NCBI GenBank assembly: GCA_031213475.1
Contig: JARUPZ010000007.1
Span: 6,505,586 to 6,569,585, forward strand
Direction of reading: 5' to 3'
DNA from: Nereocystis luetkeana
Taxonomy: Eukaryota; Sar; Phaeophyceae; Laminariales; Laminariaceae
DNA: 64,000 bases
In this document: positions 55,916 through 62,744 of the stretch, one piece after another
How the letters are laid out: every line of letters starts with the position of its first letter
Position numbering within the stretch: the stretch's first letter is position 1
The notes under the pieces: generated by a model
The model's database searches: none
What the model was told of the DNA's origin: nothing
Seen by the model: the letters and a program-made list of their open reading frames with translations, nothing else
Made by a program: the position numbers and the translations under genes

Positions 55916-58900
55916 GATTATTATTATTATTATTATTGTTGTTATTCGTCTTTTATTTGTAAAGGGCGACTATTTTTCATCGTCTGCCAGTCATTACAGC
56001 CGCTTCTTCTTCTTCTTCCTTTTTTTTTTCCTGACGCGCTTTTTTTCGCCGTGGTTGATTTTGGTTTTTGTCTTATTATCCTCGTCTCTGCTGATAACAA
56101 ACACTCCATGAATGAATGAAGCGTTTTTTAATGTATTCTTGCTTCTTTCTTTTCTTCTCTTTTTCCTGACGCGCAGTTTTTTTCGTCGTTGTTTGTGCTT
56201 GATACTCTACTGCTTGGCTTGTAGATACCGATCCGTGGGGACGATTTCAGCTGGGAATACGAGGGCCGCGGAGCGACGGACGGGAAACAGGTGCGATGGT
56301 GTCATTGCCTTTGTAAGCCTGTGCCTGTGCCCGCGGTATAGCGTGTACCTGGCACGTCTCTGATCCTGCTTCCACACAATGGTTTACACCTCGAACAAAT
56401 CATGGACAAGAACATCTATCCCTGCTTCATGATCTGTGTATAGATGGTTCAGCGCAGATAGATAGTTCATATATTCCTGATTTGTGTGATCTGTATGATC
56501 TGTATGATCTAGCTCGCCTTGCCGGCCGAGAGTCGAATGAATCTGCCCTATCTGCCACAAGAAGAGAACATGTATCCTGGGTTGTATCCTGGGTTGGGCC
56601 TGAACTGTGCAGGGCCCGCACAGCATATCGCAACGGTAGGGTTCGAGATCTAGATGATCTATCTGTAAATGATCTACATGCAGATGATCTATCCGTAGAT
56701 GATCTATCTGTGGATGATCTATCCGTAGGTGATCAATCTGTAGATGATCAATCCGTAGATGATCTAGATGATCTATCTGTAGATAAGCTATCCGTAGACG
56801 ATCTATCCGTAGATGATCTACCTGGCCGGCGTTTATCTGAAGCGATTGATTTGAATGGAAAGAAGAACGAAGAAGAAGACACAAATCCAATTGTCACGTA
56901 CTGGTAGGTAAATACATACACACGATTTTTTTTTGTTGCCCCAACAAATCTTGCTTCGGATAGATGACTGTTGTATTTTTTTTTTGCGCGAAGAGCCAAG
57001 ACAAAATACATTTTGAAAAACTAGCTCCTCTTTTGTGAGGCCATCGACGGACCACACCTCGCCACGGTGTGTTTGTTCCCTATCTATCTATCCTTGGCTT
57101 TTGGTATCCCATAGAGCAATATGCCTGCGCTCACACTACTCATGTCAGCTTTTTTCCGAGAATTTTCCAGGCGGTCGGGGATGGAGGAACGGTAAGGCTA
57201 AGGTGACGTATCAGAGCCAAGTATGCTACCAACAGTTTGGTCGTGGCTGATTGACCCGTGTACGCGTCTCGGAACTGATACAGTTAATTTGTTGTTGTTG
57301 TTGTTGTCGTTGTTGTCCTCGGTGGTGGTTGTTGCTGCTGTTGTCGTCGTTGGGTGGTGATTTTTGTCGCGCTCGATCTGGTTATTTCGTACCCGTACGT
57401 ACTGTAGGCGTTGCTGCTTTTTCCTCTATGCCGCCATCACTCTTGCCCGTGCCACATAGTGCTCGCTCTCTGCGCCCGCGCCCGGTGCCCTGCCCTGCGG
57501 CGTTACTGCCTTCGTGCCCACTGCTCGCTGATTGCGGGCCAGGCAGTGTAGTGCGGTGTTAGTAGCAGTCCACGTTCCATCCTGTGAACGCTTATGTCCG
57601 GCCACCCGCGCGGTCGCCGTGGTCATCCTCTTTGGAAATTACTATTATTAATAATGATTTGTTCGTCTCTATATATATTAATATATATGTATATGATATA
57701 TATACCGGTATATTATATGGGGGGAGTTGATTCTTGGATAAATTGAGCCGATCAAGTCGCGGTTTCGTCGCGCGGAGCATACCCAGCCCCATTCCCAACC
57801 CCCCCCCCCCCCCCGCCACCCCTCTGGGGGTGTCCGCAGTAGGAGTAGGAACGGTGCTGCGTCTCGAAAGGGATGCGTGTTTAAATTGCCAAGTAACTAA
57901 GGCGAGCAACAAATGAGTACCCCCACTCCTCCACCTCATACGACTCCGGCCATGAATGATAATGAGTACACCCCCGCCCTCCACCTCCCCCACCTCCCCT
58001 CCACCCCCCCTCACCGCCCCCCCCCCCCCCCTCCCTCCTGTACCCCCCACCCGTCCCGTCGCTCCGCGCGCTACCTCGCCCGTTGCCTCTGTCGGTCTGG
58101 TTGGGTTTAGTCGCACATGGCATCGGCGGCGGAGGAGCTAACGCAGACACACGCGGTCAGCATCACCCGCGCGAGCACCCTCCTTATCGACGACGATGTC
58201 AACAACGTGAGACTAGGAATGGAGCAAGGAAGGACGAAACAAAAATGGCCTGTCCATTGTATAACGTAAAGAAAGGGGGTACTCTAGGACACAGAAAGCA
58301 GCGCGAGAGGTGGGAGGGGGGTCCTTGCAATTTGCGTCGGGACAGAAGTGGTTAGCGCAAATGGAAGCAGCCCTTTTATGACGAAAGGCGGACCAACTGC
58401 ATCCTAACTCGTCAAGGCCCCCGTACAGCTACAGCTACGATGTACCTGATGTTCAATTCAAGTCCGCCGACAGCTTGGCTTCTGCCCCCAGCCAAGGAGG
58501 ACTCGAGACAGATCATCTACAGATCAGATAGACCATCTAGATCAAGTATGTCATCTGCAGATCAGATAGATCGTCTACAGATCAGATATATCATCTACAG
58601 ATGAAATATATAATCTACAGATGAAATATATCATCTACATATCAGATATATCATCTACATGTCAGATAGATCATATACATATCATACATATCATCTACAG
58701 ATCAGGTATATCATCTACAGATCATGCCTACTTCATTATCTAGATATTTAGGGCAGATAGTTGGGTCCCTGATCTTATGATGTGATCTATCTTTTCATGT
58801 TGCCGCTTGGGGCCCGTATATTTTATGTAGTCTGCACGTTCTATCAAGACAGATCACCCGGGTTGGATGTGCAACTACACAGATCCTGCACAGCATATAA

Positions 58901-59312
58901 TAGTGGCCAGAGGCTATGATAAGGATCTACTTGAAAAAAAGGATCTGTAGATGATCTACCACGAGATCGTCATGTTTCCGACTAATGCAACAATGGTACC
59001 ATCGGGGATGTGTACCCACAATGACGCTCCCCTGAGGACCCCATACACACCCTAAAAAAAAACACTCCCAATTCTCCACAACTCCCCCCCGCCTCCCCCC
59101 CCCGAAAAACACAGGTGAAAATTGCGCTGAGCGAGGGCGTAAAATCTGTCTGGTGCAATCCGAAGGACCCAGACACGATGATCGCGGAGCTCCTAGACCT
59201 GAGCAGTAACCTCAACCAGATCGGTTACGGCGGAGAGGGCGGCGGTGGCGGTGGCGGCGGCAGCGGCAGCGGGGACTACCGGCAGACTGGCGCCGAGGAG
59301 TGCGCACCATAG
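39130..59312 (+). CDS. HAD-superfamily phosphatase-like gene, six exons, 278 codons
   Basis: The exons join in phase to a protein with the haloacid-dehalogenase signatures. Motif I is DFDLT (D90, D92), motif II VVTFS (T137), motif III Lys in GKQSHM (K180) and motif IV LLIDDD (D208-D210). These residues bind Mg2+ and the phosphate in HAD phosphohydrolases; the substrate is unknown. Residues 1-83 include a Gly run and a helix-like MEACCRKICTILKDDC just before motif I. The C-terminus ends in a Gly/Ser-rich tail. Exons are 39130-39378, 53587-53725, 55391-55479, 56225-56290, 58111-58206 and 59115-59312, all with GT-AG introns. Motifs II, III and IV lie on separate exons. Link of exon 1 across a 14.2 kb intron rests on phase 0 to phase 0 and a sensible join (DDCK/VNFLALDFD); it is less sure than exons 2-6. 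A possible AATAAA lies at 59767. Confidence 0.75.
39848..39937. mobile_element. R1 foldback MITE in HAD intron 1
   Basis: TTTAGCACTGCAGTCCCG and CGGGACTGCAGTCCTAAA arms. Confidence 0.9.
40107..40772 (+). mobile_element. Composite tRNA-like element with direct repeats
   Basis: A ~50 base direct repeat (GAGGCTTAGATTGGGTAGGC...CCTTTTACCTTTAGCCCA) is at 40111-40160 and 40720-40769. Between them are two tRNA-like units. The first, at about 40157-40240, has A-box-like TGGCTTGGTAGG and B-box-like GGGTCCAAGTCCC in a GTGGG/CCCAC stem. The second, at about 40508-40573, has GAGTTCGAATCTC in a GTGAG/CTCAC stem and ends TCTACCA. The acceptor stem of the second does not pair well, so neither looks like a working tRNA gene. 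It may be a dimeric SINE or a very small terminal-repeat element. Confidence 0.6.
40775..41023 (-). mobile_element. R5 Harbinger-type MITE
   Basis: Inverted copy of 25386-25617. Ends GGTTCATTCTTATCAGAGA and CTCTCCGATAAGAATGGCCC form terminal inverted repeats, with TAA directly before the left end. Confidence 0.85.
41260..41495 (+). mobile_element. R5 Harbinger-type MITE with 3-base target duplication
   Basis: Flanked by TAG at 41257-41259 and 41496-41498. The uninterrupted paralogous unit near 41769 reads GGAATTAGAGTCGGA, the expected empty site. A three-base duplication together with GGGYC-type ends fits PIF/Harbinger-type MITEs. Confidence 0.85.
41635..41726. mobile_element. R1 foldback MITE
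   Basis: TTTTAGGACCGCAGTCCCG and CGGGACTGCGGTTCTAACAG arms. Confidence 0.9.
41887..42039. mobile_element. R8 small inverted-repeat element
   Basis: GTGGTCCCTCTATAGCGCC at the left and GCACTATAGAGGGACCAC at the right, with TA at each border. The interior CGCCTGTCGGGGTCGCTTGG is found inverted at 54305-54340. Confidence 0.8.
42326..42408. mobile_element. R1 foldback MITE
   Basis: GTTGCAGTCTCATTTTGGGG and CCCCAAAACGGGACTGCGGT arms. Confidence 0.85.
42409..43011. other. Intron 1 stretch, no gene seen
   Basis: Contains C- and G-homopolymers at 42906-42922 and 42979-42998. A 71-codon open frame at 42457 has no recognisable features. Confidence 0.3.
43012..43215 (+). repeat. R7 repeat, module b
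   Basis: A ~200 bp module: GTACTCGATCTCACGCATGG, TCGCATCCCTACAGTGCCGG, TTTTCGCCGACCAGGCAGAC, GCCGTGAGGTGTCCGGCGAG, CCTACTAAGAACCGCTTGTG. It is preceded by a 20-base G run. Other copies are at 51737 and 61500, with inverted or partial copies at 54965 and 59836. Confidence 0.8.
43216..43904. other. Intron 1 stretch, no gene seen
   Basis: AT-rich with several A and G homopolymers (43554-43569, 43834-43857). No gene. Confidence 0.35.
43905..43990. repeat. ATCGAGTTCGATGCCGATAT tandem
   Basis: About three 20-25 base units of ATCGAGTTCGATGCCGATAT. Confidence 0.8.
44198..44340 (+). repeat. R7 repeat, start of module b plus module a
   Basis: GTACTCGATCTCATGCATGGC breaks off at a G-rich run, followed by module a (TTGCTTGCCTTAGTCATTTG...CCCTTTCGAGACGGAG) and another G run. 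The modules thus flank homopolymer tracts. Confidence 0.7.
44567..44661. mobile_element. R1 foldback MITE with full outer ends
   Basis: TTAACCCTTTTAGAACCGCA...TGCGGTTCTAAAGGGGTTAA: the inverted repeat extends out to TA on both sides, which suggests the element is ACCCTTTTAG...CTAAAGGGGT in a TA target. Confidence 0.92.
44662..45092. other. Intron 1 stretch with a two-copy repeat
   Basis: The words TTTTTCTCGAACACAA(A/C)G-TTTCTTGACTGCG occur at 44711 and 44861 with similar flanks, an old ~150 base tandem duplication. No gene. Confidence 0.5.
45093..45189. repeat. (AT)n-rich microsatellite
   Basis: Nearly 100 bases of TATA/TATAATATA. Confidence 0.95.
45190..46235. other. Intron 1 stretch with an unidentified open frame
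   Basis: The 126-codon frame 45441-45821 has a hydrophobic segment (TAVVLIAVIVCFCCCCVGLG) followed by RECPNAASNESKALLWQ. I cannot tie it to a family, and an overlapping frame is open too. No gene is called. Confidence 0.3.
46236..46385 (+). repeat. R9 dispersed repeat, second copy
   Basis: Matches 26334-26480 (CAGCAACTTTTGCCTTTTGA...TGACTGACACCAAGATACTA...GACATATTTGGCG). Confidence 0.7.
46627..46877. mobile_element. 251 bp TA-flanked inverted-repeat element
   Basis: Ends TCACCCTAGGGTGATAAGAT and ATCTTATCACCCAGTGTGA form ~34 base terminal inverted repeats including CACCCCCT/AGGGGGTG. TA stands on each side. A damaged R1 half (CTTTTAGGGTCTGAATGG... at 46797) lies inside. Tc1/mariner-like by its TA target. 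Confidence 0.8.
46878..47447. other. Intron 1 stretch, no gene seen
   Basis: No gene recognised. TACCTGGTA at 46908. Confidence 0.3.
47448..48260. mobile_element. 813 bp Harbinger-type element
   Basis: Terminal inverted repeats GGGCCGGTCTTATCGAGGG and CCCTTGATAAGACCGGCCC (one mismatch) are flanked by TAA at 47445-47447 and 48261-48263. The GGGCC start and TAA duplication are typical of PIF/Harbinger. It contains a 171-codon + frame (47611-48126) with no recognised transposase motif, so it is a non-autonomous element. The ends resemble those of the R5 MITE. Confidence 0.85.
48261..49349. other. Intron 1 stretch with an unidentified minus-strand open frame
   Basis: A 161-codon minus frame (48859-49344) has mixed composition (HVDGLLPWIVIYLSKARNLH) but no recognised domain. 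The words GGCGTCTCTCC and GGAGAGACGCC recur as inverted repeats at 48670, 48706 and 48940. Confidence 0.35.
49350..49577. mobile_element. R2 MITE interrupted by another R2 MITE
   Basis: The outer copy has left end TACGGGGGAACC and right end TTTAATATGCCCCCCCGTAA. It carries CCAGGTA insertions at about 49366 and 49521 relative to the family. The inner copy is at 49395-49503. Confidence 0.88.
49395..49503. mobile_element. R2 MITE, inner nested copy
   Basis: Full-length TTACGGGGGACC...GGTCCCCCGTAA with TA on both sides, inserted in the middle of an older R2. Its near-identity to copies at 21977 and 54673 suggests recent movement. Confidence 0.9.
49578..50060. other. Intron 1 stretch, no gene seen
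   Basis: Two overlapping 60-70 codon frames occur at 49842-50048; neither is recognisable. Confidence 0.3.
50061..50168. mobile_element. R2 MITE
   Basis: TGACGGGGGACC left terminus (mutated) and GGTCCCCCGTAA right terminus. Confidence 0.88.
50351..50384. repeat. (AG)n microsatellite
   Basis: About 17 AG units; a poly(C) run follows at 50481-50503. Confidence 0.9.
50733..50860 (-). repeat. (CAA)n-tailed repeat, inverted copy
   Basis: (GTT)n then TCACATTAACTCACAATACA through GGAAGAAATACCTCGGTAG, the reverse complement of 24245-24380. Confidence 0.8.
50919..51026. mobile_element. R2 MITE
   Basis: CTACGGGGGGCC and GGTCCCTCGTAA termini. Confidence 0.88.
51055..51500. repeat. GACCGCGGTC tandem array
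   Basis: Units of 57-85 bases, each with AAGAGGTCAGACCGCGGTCTCCTA and usually GTTTGACCGCG. The three units at 51252-51425 are a regular 57 bases and stay in one frame (FDRAERSAKRSDRGLLY). The 10-base core GACCGCGGTC is a perfect palindrome. Another piece lies at 52240-52262. Confidence 0.85.
51737..51952 (+). repeat. R7 repeat, module b
   Basis: Same order of blocks as 43012-43215, again preceded by a long G-rich tract (51616-51735). Confidence 0.85.
52385..52990. repeat. GATCATG/GCAGGATCTGC-rich region
   Basis: Two diverged units share GGGAGGCTGTGCAGGATCTGC and ATCATGCAGATTA (52475 and 52888), mixed with ATCATGATATATC. Related CTGTGCAGGGCCCGCACAG sits at 56605. No gene. Confidence 0.55.
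53083..53192. mobile_element. R2 MITE
   Basis: TTACGGGGGACCATAG and CTATGGTCCCCCGTAA termini, TA-flanked; close to the family consensus. Confidence 0.92.
53587..53725 (+). CDS. HAD gene exon 2 (motif I)
   Basis: After a strong pyrimidine tract ending TACAAAG, it encodes VNFLALDFDLTILDVHTSGR with the nucleophile-type Asp pair, then WPGTPEQLAQRIRPFFQ. It ends in phase 1 at CAAG/GTGATC. Confidence 0.88.
53835..54020. repeat. 72 base tandem (TATTCGAACGCCGCC)
   Basis: Two nearly exact units of CGCATGTATATTCGAACGCC-GCCGAGTTCCGCGGCTGTCG plus partial units with ATCGGAATATCGAACTTCG. Confidence 0.85.
54148..54360 (-). mobile_element. R8 inverted-repeat element expanded by (TATG)n
   Basis: GTCCCTCTACTCATAGCGCC at the left and GAGCGACCCCGACAGGCGCTATAGCG on the right match R8 at 41887-42039 in inverted order. 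A (TATG)n microsatellite (54173-54207) has expanded inside it. Confidence 0.65.
54361..54472. mobile_element. R2 MITE, left end lost
   Basis: Begins at AGACCATAGTGAATAGGACC joined to R8 sequence; right end GGTCCCCCGTGA. Extra GTA and ATA lie in the AATATTGTTAGTAAAA block. Confidence 0.8.
54673..54783. mobile_element. R2 MITE
   Basis: TTGCGGGGGGACGATAG and CTATGGTCCCCCGCAA termini; the next R1 element starts directly at its right border. Confidence 0.88.
54784..54866. mobile_element. R1 foldback MITE abutting R2
   Basis: AGTACTGCCGTCCCGATTTG and CGAAAGGGGACTGCAGTACT arms around CCACTCCAATTCCAAG. Confidence 0.85.
54965..55329 (-). repeat. R7 repeat, inverted, modules b and a plus poly(C)
   Basis: AAGAGCGGTTCTTAGGCAGG...GTCTGCCTCTGGTCGGTGAG is inverted module b; GTCTCGAAAGCGATGCGTGC...GGCGAGCAACAAATGAGTAC is inverted module a. 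A C run of ~43 (55287-55329) follows, the counterpart of the G runs at the other copies. Confidence 0.8.
55391..55479 (+). CDS. HAD gene exon 3 (motif II)
   Basis: Acceptor CTGCCTGGCAG. The two leading bases complete a Gly codon from exon 2, then MHLGVVTFSPQVSMITSVLK and ASFPDVAGQ follow. Donor CAG/GTCAGG, phase 0. Confidence 0.88.
55480..55680. repeat. GGGA-rich purine tract in intron 3
   Basis: Almost pure A/G on the + strand for ~190 bases. It begins immediately after the exon 3 donor. Confidence 0.9.
55876..55946. repeat. (TTA)n microsatellite
   Basis: About 20 ATT units with small interruptions. Confidence 0.93.
56225..56290 (+). CDS. HAD gene exon 4 (motif III Lys)
   Basis: A 22-codon exon, IPIRGDDFSWEYEGRGATDG then KQ, between TTGTAG and GTGCGA. 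Too short for ORF searches but collinear and in phase 0. The Lys before Gln is the likely motif III residue. Confidence 0.82.
56640..56825. repeat. GTAGATGATCTATCC minisatellite
   Basis: About eleven 15-18 base units of GATGATCTATC(C/T)GTA. The tandem stays open and would encode (VDDLS)n, but it lies in HAD intron 4. A complementary tract is at 58505-58730. Confidence 0.9.
57838..57965 (-). repeat. R7 repeat, inverted module a
   Basis: CTGCGTCTCGAAAGGGATGC...AAGGCGAGCAACAAATGAGTAC, with a C run just upstream (57799-57814) and C-rich DNA downstream. Confidence 0.75.
58111..58206 (+). CDS. HAD gene exon 5 (motif IV)
   Basis: Acceptor TTGGGTTTAG; encodes SHMASAAEELTQTHAVSITR then ASTLLIDDDVNN; donor AAC/GTGAGA. 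The DDD supplies the acidic residues of motif IV. Confidence 0.88.
58505..58730. repeat. ATCATCTACAGATCAGATAT minisatellite
   Basis: About ten ~20 base units. Complementary to the tract at 56640-56825, so exon 5 sits between two inverted repeats. Confidence 0.88.
59115..59312 (+). CDS. HAD gene exon 6 (C-terminus)
   Basis: Acceptor AACACAG; encodes VKIALSEGVKSVWCNPKDPD, TMIAELLDLSSNLNQIG, a Gly/Ser run and DYRQTGAEECAP before TAG. Confidence 0.88.
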   Translation: MKIALSEGVKSVWCNPKDPDTMIAELLDLSSNLNQIGYGGEGGGGGGGGSGSGDYRQTGAEECAP

Positions 59313-60366
59313 CGCGTCCCCCACTCCCCACCCCGTTGGTGCGAGCGACGATTGCGAAAAACAAGTTTGGTCGTTTTTGTTCCTTCTTTTTTCGTTTTTT
59401 TTTTTCTTCGTTCCCTCCTTTTTTTTTGTTCCTTCTTTTTTGGGTTCCTTCTGTTTTTCGTCCCTTCCATTTTTTCCCTCCTACTTTTTTCTCTCCTTTT
59501 GCCGTGTTTGTGCTTCTTGCCTTTTGCCGCCGGCGCTGTGTTTGGTTTTGATGCCTGGCTGTCTGACACGTTTGTTCGGCCTGTAGAAGGTAGACGGGGG
59601 CGCGGGGGGACGGGGAGCAGAGGGGAAACCGAATGGTGCGAGTTGTCTTTTTACCCGGTGTGCCCGAAACGTTTTTTTTTGTTTCTCCCCTCCCACACAC
59701 ATATGATGCGTAAAAAAAAAAAAGACAAAAACTGGTATGTTTTGTCCCCCGCCGTGCAGGGGGAAACAATAAATGGCGCGAGAATTAATATAGTTCGAAT
59801 ATCCCCGCCCCCCCCCCCCCCCCCCACCCCCCCGGCATTGTAGGGATGAGAACGTCTATGTATGGTCGTACGACTACGGCCATGCATGATATCGAGTCCC
59901 CCCCGCCTTCTCCCTTTTATCGGGTACGGTGAGGGCATCCGTCATCATTCACCCCTGGCAGACAGCAGGGGAGGGTTAGTTGCCACCTTTTTTTTTCTCT
60001 CGCTGGTGGTGGATCGGATCTACCAGGTGTATCCCACGCCAAACACACACACACAATGGCACCCACCCCCCTGCCCCCCCACCTTCAACTCCACCCCCTT
60101 TTTGGCCGTTCGCGGAGGCGTGTTTCATGGCCGGGGGTTTCCCGCCACCTTTTATGTATATAACCTGTGTTTTGTCTTGTTGAGAACTTCTTCCATGTTT
60201 TTTGTGTTTTTGTGTTTCGTAGGAGTTTTTTTTTTTTTTTTTTGTTTCCCCCCCCCCGCCCCCCCGCCTTTTTTTGTTTTTTAATTTTTCGTTTTTTTCA
60301 TGGCGTCTGTTTTTTTTTTTTTTTTTTTCAGCCCTCGTGCGCGCGCGGTGTGGCACGTCCTCTGTG
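59313..60366. other. T-rich stretch after the HAD gene
   Basis: Pyrimidine- and homopolymer-rich DNA, likely 3' UTR and downstream spacer. AATAAA occurs at 59767. A fragment of R7 (GTCGTACGACTACGGCCATG) lies at 59866 next to a C run. The many Phe- and Lys-rich open frames are composition artefacts. Confidence 0.5.
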
Positions 60367-60510
60367 ATGAGAGGAGGAGGGAAGGCGAGAGAAAGGGAGG
60401 GAGGGAGGGAGGGAGAGGGGGACGGGGGGAAGAAGGGAAGCGAGGGACGGAAGGAGGGAGGAAGGAAGGGCCGGAGGGAGGGAGGGAGGGAGGGAGAAGG
60501 GCCGGCGGGC
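60367..60510. repeat. GGGA/GGAA purine tract
   Basis: Nearly uninterrupted A/G on the + strand with (GGGA)n stretches. Confidence 0.9.
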
Positions 60511-60561
60511 GGCTGAGCCCCCCCCCCCCCCCCGGCCCGCCTCTAGCGTGTATGAAAAAAA

Positions 60562-60756
60562 ACTGTTCTCCACGGGTCATGACCCTACCCGCGGGTCGGG
60601 TCAGGAACTTCTTGAAATCTCGTGGGTCGAATCGTGTCGGGTCGGGTCGGGTGGGGTCGGGTCGGGTCGGGTCGGGTCGGGTCGGGTCACCCTTTACCCA
60701 ACCCAGCCCTGACGTGACCCGCGAGGCTTGACTCGACTACCCGCGAACAGCCCTGA
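60562..60756. repeat. GGGTCGG-rich inverted-end repeat, short copy
   Basis: Left end CTGTTCTCCACGGGTCATGA, (GGGTC)n core at 60635-60690, right end CTACCCGCGAACAGCCCTGA; same family as 28349-29300. Confidence 0.8.
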
Positions 60757-61369
60757 ACCAAAAAAACGCTTCGAATGTTGCGTTGTGGTCGTTGCGGCGG
60801 AAGAAATTTCGCTCACACGCCTGTGGTCCCCAGCATTGTGGATTCCCCTCTTGTCCACCCTTGCGATCGCGCGCGAACTGAGTGTGTGTGTGGGGGGGGT
60901 GCATTAGGGTAGGGTCGGAAGGAGGTCGAAGTGCGGCGCGCTCCCGGGCGGCGGGGCTGCTGGCGTCGTTGGTGCGGAGGGGGGTACACGAGGGAGGTCC
61001 TTGGAGGGCAAAGTGTATCAGGAGGCGTGTCTTGTCTGTCCGCCCGGAGAAAAACGTGCGCACTCGGGTCAATAGGGTCGTTAGGACTCCAAGTGTTTCC
61101 ACGCTGAAACCTTGCTCGCCCCCGCTGATATTAGGGGGCGGGGGGAGGGGGGGGGGGGGGGGGCGTAGCAATCAGAACCCAAAAGCCCCTAGGTTTCTAC
61201 ACGCCATCGTTGGTTCTGATTTATATTTTCCTACCGTGATAGTAGCGTGTCAAGGCTTGTGGAGGTAATTTTTTCTGTCCGTCTGTCCGTCCTGCACAAG
61301 GGTTGAAAGTCCTGTCTCTAAGACATCTTTTGCCTGGGAGGGGGGGGGGGGGAGGGGGAGGGGGGGGGG
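60757..61369. other. Anonymous stretch
   Basis: Mixed-composition DNA with 128- and 144-codon overlapping frames on opposite strands; no family recognised. G run at 61138-61163. Confidence 0.3.
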
Positions 61370-61440
61370 GGCGTACTCATTTGTTTCTTGCCTTAGTCAT
61401 TTGACCATTGACCACGCATCCCTTTCGAGGCGGGGGGGGG
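61370..61440 (+). repeat. R7 repeat, module a
   Basis: GTACTCATTTGTTTCTTGCC...CACGCATCCCTTTCGAGGCG between two G-rich tracts. Confidence 0.8.
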
Positions 61441-61499
61441 AGGGGGGGGGGGGGGGGGGGGACGGGGGGCGTTAAGCGGGGTGCGGGAGGAGAGGGTGT

Positions 61500-61740
61500 A
61501 CGGGTGTACTCATGCTGCAACCCGTAATCGTATCTATGACCTTAGACCCTCGCATCCCTACGATAATGCCGGGATGGAACTCGTCGGGTTTTCATCGACC
61601 AGAGGCAGACATTGCTTGCTGGCACCAAGCGCGAAACGCCGTGAGGTGTTCGTATGGCGAGTTGCCCGAATGGTGAGGCTGTATCCTACTAAGAACCGCT
61701 TGTGAGGCGGGTTGTCTTGCATATGAATGACAGCGTCGAA
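61500..61740 (+). repeat. R7 repeat, module b
   Basis: GTGTACTCATGCTGCAACCC then TCGCATCCCTACGATAATGC, GGCAGACATTGCTTGC, GCCGTGAGGTGT, CCTACTAAGAACCGCTTGTG. Together with module a and the G run at 61432-61461 it forms the fullest copy. Confidence 0.85.
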
Positions 61741-62744
61741 CGAGGGGGAGGGGGGGGGGAGGGGGGGGCAAGTGCGATGCTTACATCCTGATTTGCCGGT
61801 GGCGTTTTGACCTGCCGGTGATGTATTGACTCTTGCCGGCGGTGTTTTAAATATTCTGCCGGTTGTGTGTTTTGTGTTTTGTGTTTTTTTTTCGAGTTTT
61901 TTTCCCGACGCTTAAGCTAGGTGTGTATGCGTGCTTGTAGTTCTTGTGTACGCACTCGTTTGTAGCAAGCATCCCACGTTAGATTGGTCGCCTTGATCTT
62001 ACGGTTCGTGTATGGCTTGCTTACGTACGGTACCGCCATAAACGCTGCCTGCCCTCGCGCGATTTGGGCTCGTTTTTCGGCTCGCGCTAACGTCCATCCA
62101 CAGTAGTTTGAAGGCGCGGAGAAAGAGAGAAAGAGAGAGAGAGAGAGGCGTGTTTGTTTTCGATGATCGCCGTGAAGATATTGTGTGGCCGTATTTTTTC
62201 AAAGGGGGGGAGGGGGGGCGGGGGTGCGTTATTCAAGGAAGTTCTAGACAGTTGAGTGCGTCAAGGCAGGTATGTCGTCGTTGTTTTCGATCTTCCGAAT
62301 TATTTGTGGGTCAGACTTATAATACCGCAAATGTTGGGGTATCCCTCCCTCGAGTGGCTGCCTTTTTTTTACTTTTCATACTATGCCACTCTGTTCGGAA
62401 ACGTGAGGGTACCGTTGGGAGTACCGTTGGGATATATGCGTGAAGACGAAACAGTGCTCGCAAATTCGCCCACCCTGACGGAAATGTGAGAGGACCGGCG
62501 GGTTACTAAAATGAAGGCCAAGCGGACATTATCATTTGCACCTGGATTGACTATGACAAATGGGGCCCACGACGGCGTATTGTGTACCAGGTAGTGAGTA
62601 TTTTGCGGTCGCGCATGCAGCGGAGCGAATGCTCGATCGCTCTTGGCCTTCCTTCCGTCCGTCCTTTCGACACTCTCAGCGGACGGAACGGTGCAATCCA
62701 ACGGCCCAGCTCTACTACTGTGTTGCTGCGTTGTGGTAAGCTGT
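61741..62744. other. Anonymous stretch with a possible exon boundary
   Basis: (AG)n near 62115-62145. A consensus-like donor AAGGCAG/GTATGT at 62269 follows a short open stretch. The downstream 62256-62489 frame contains a membrane-like EWLPFFYFSYYATLFGN but has no recognised family. No gene is called. Confidence 0.3.
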
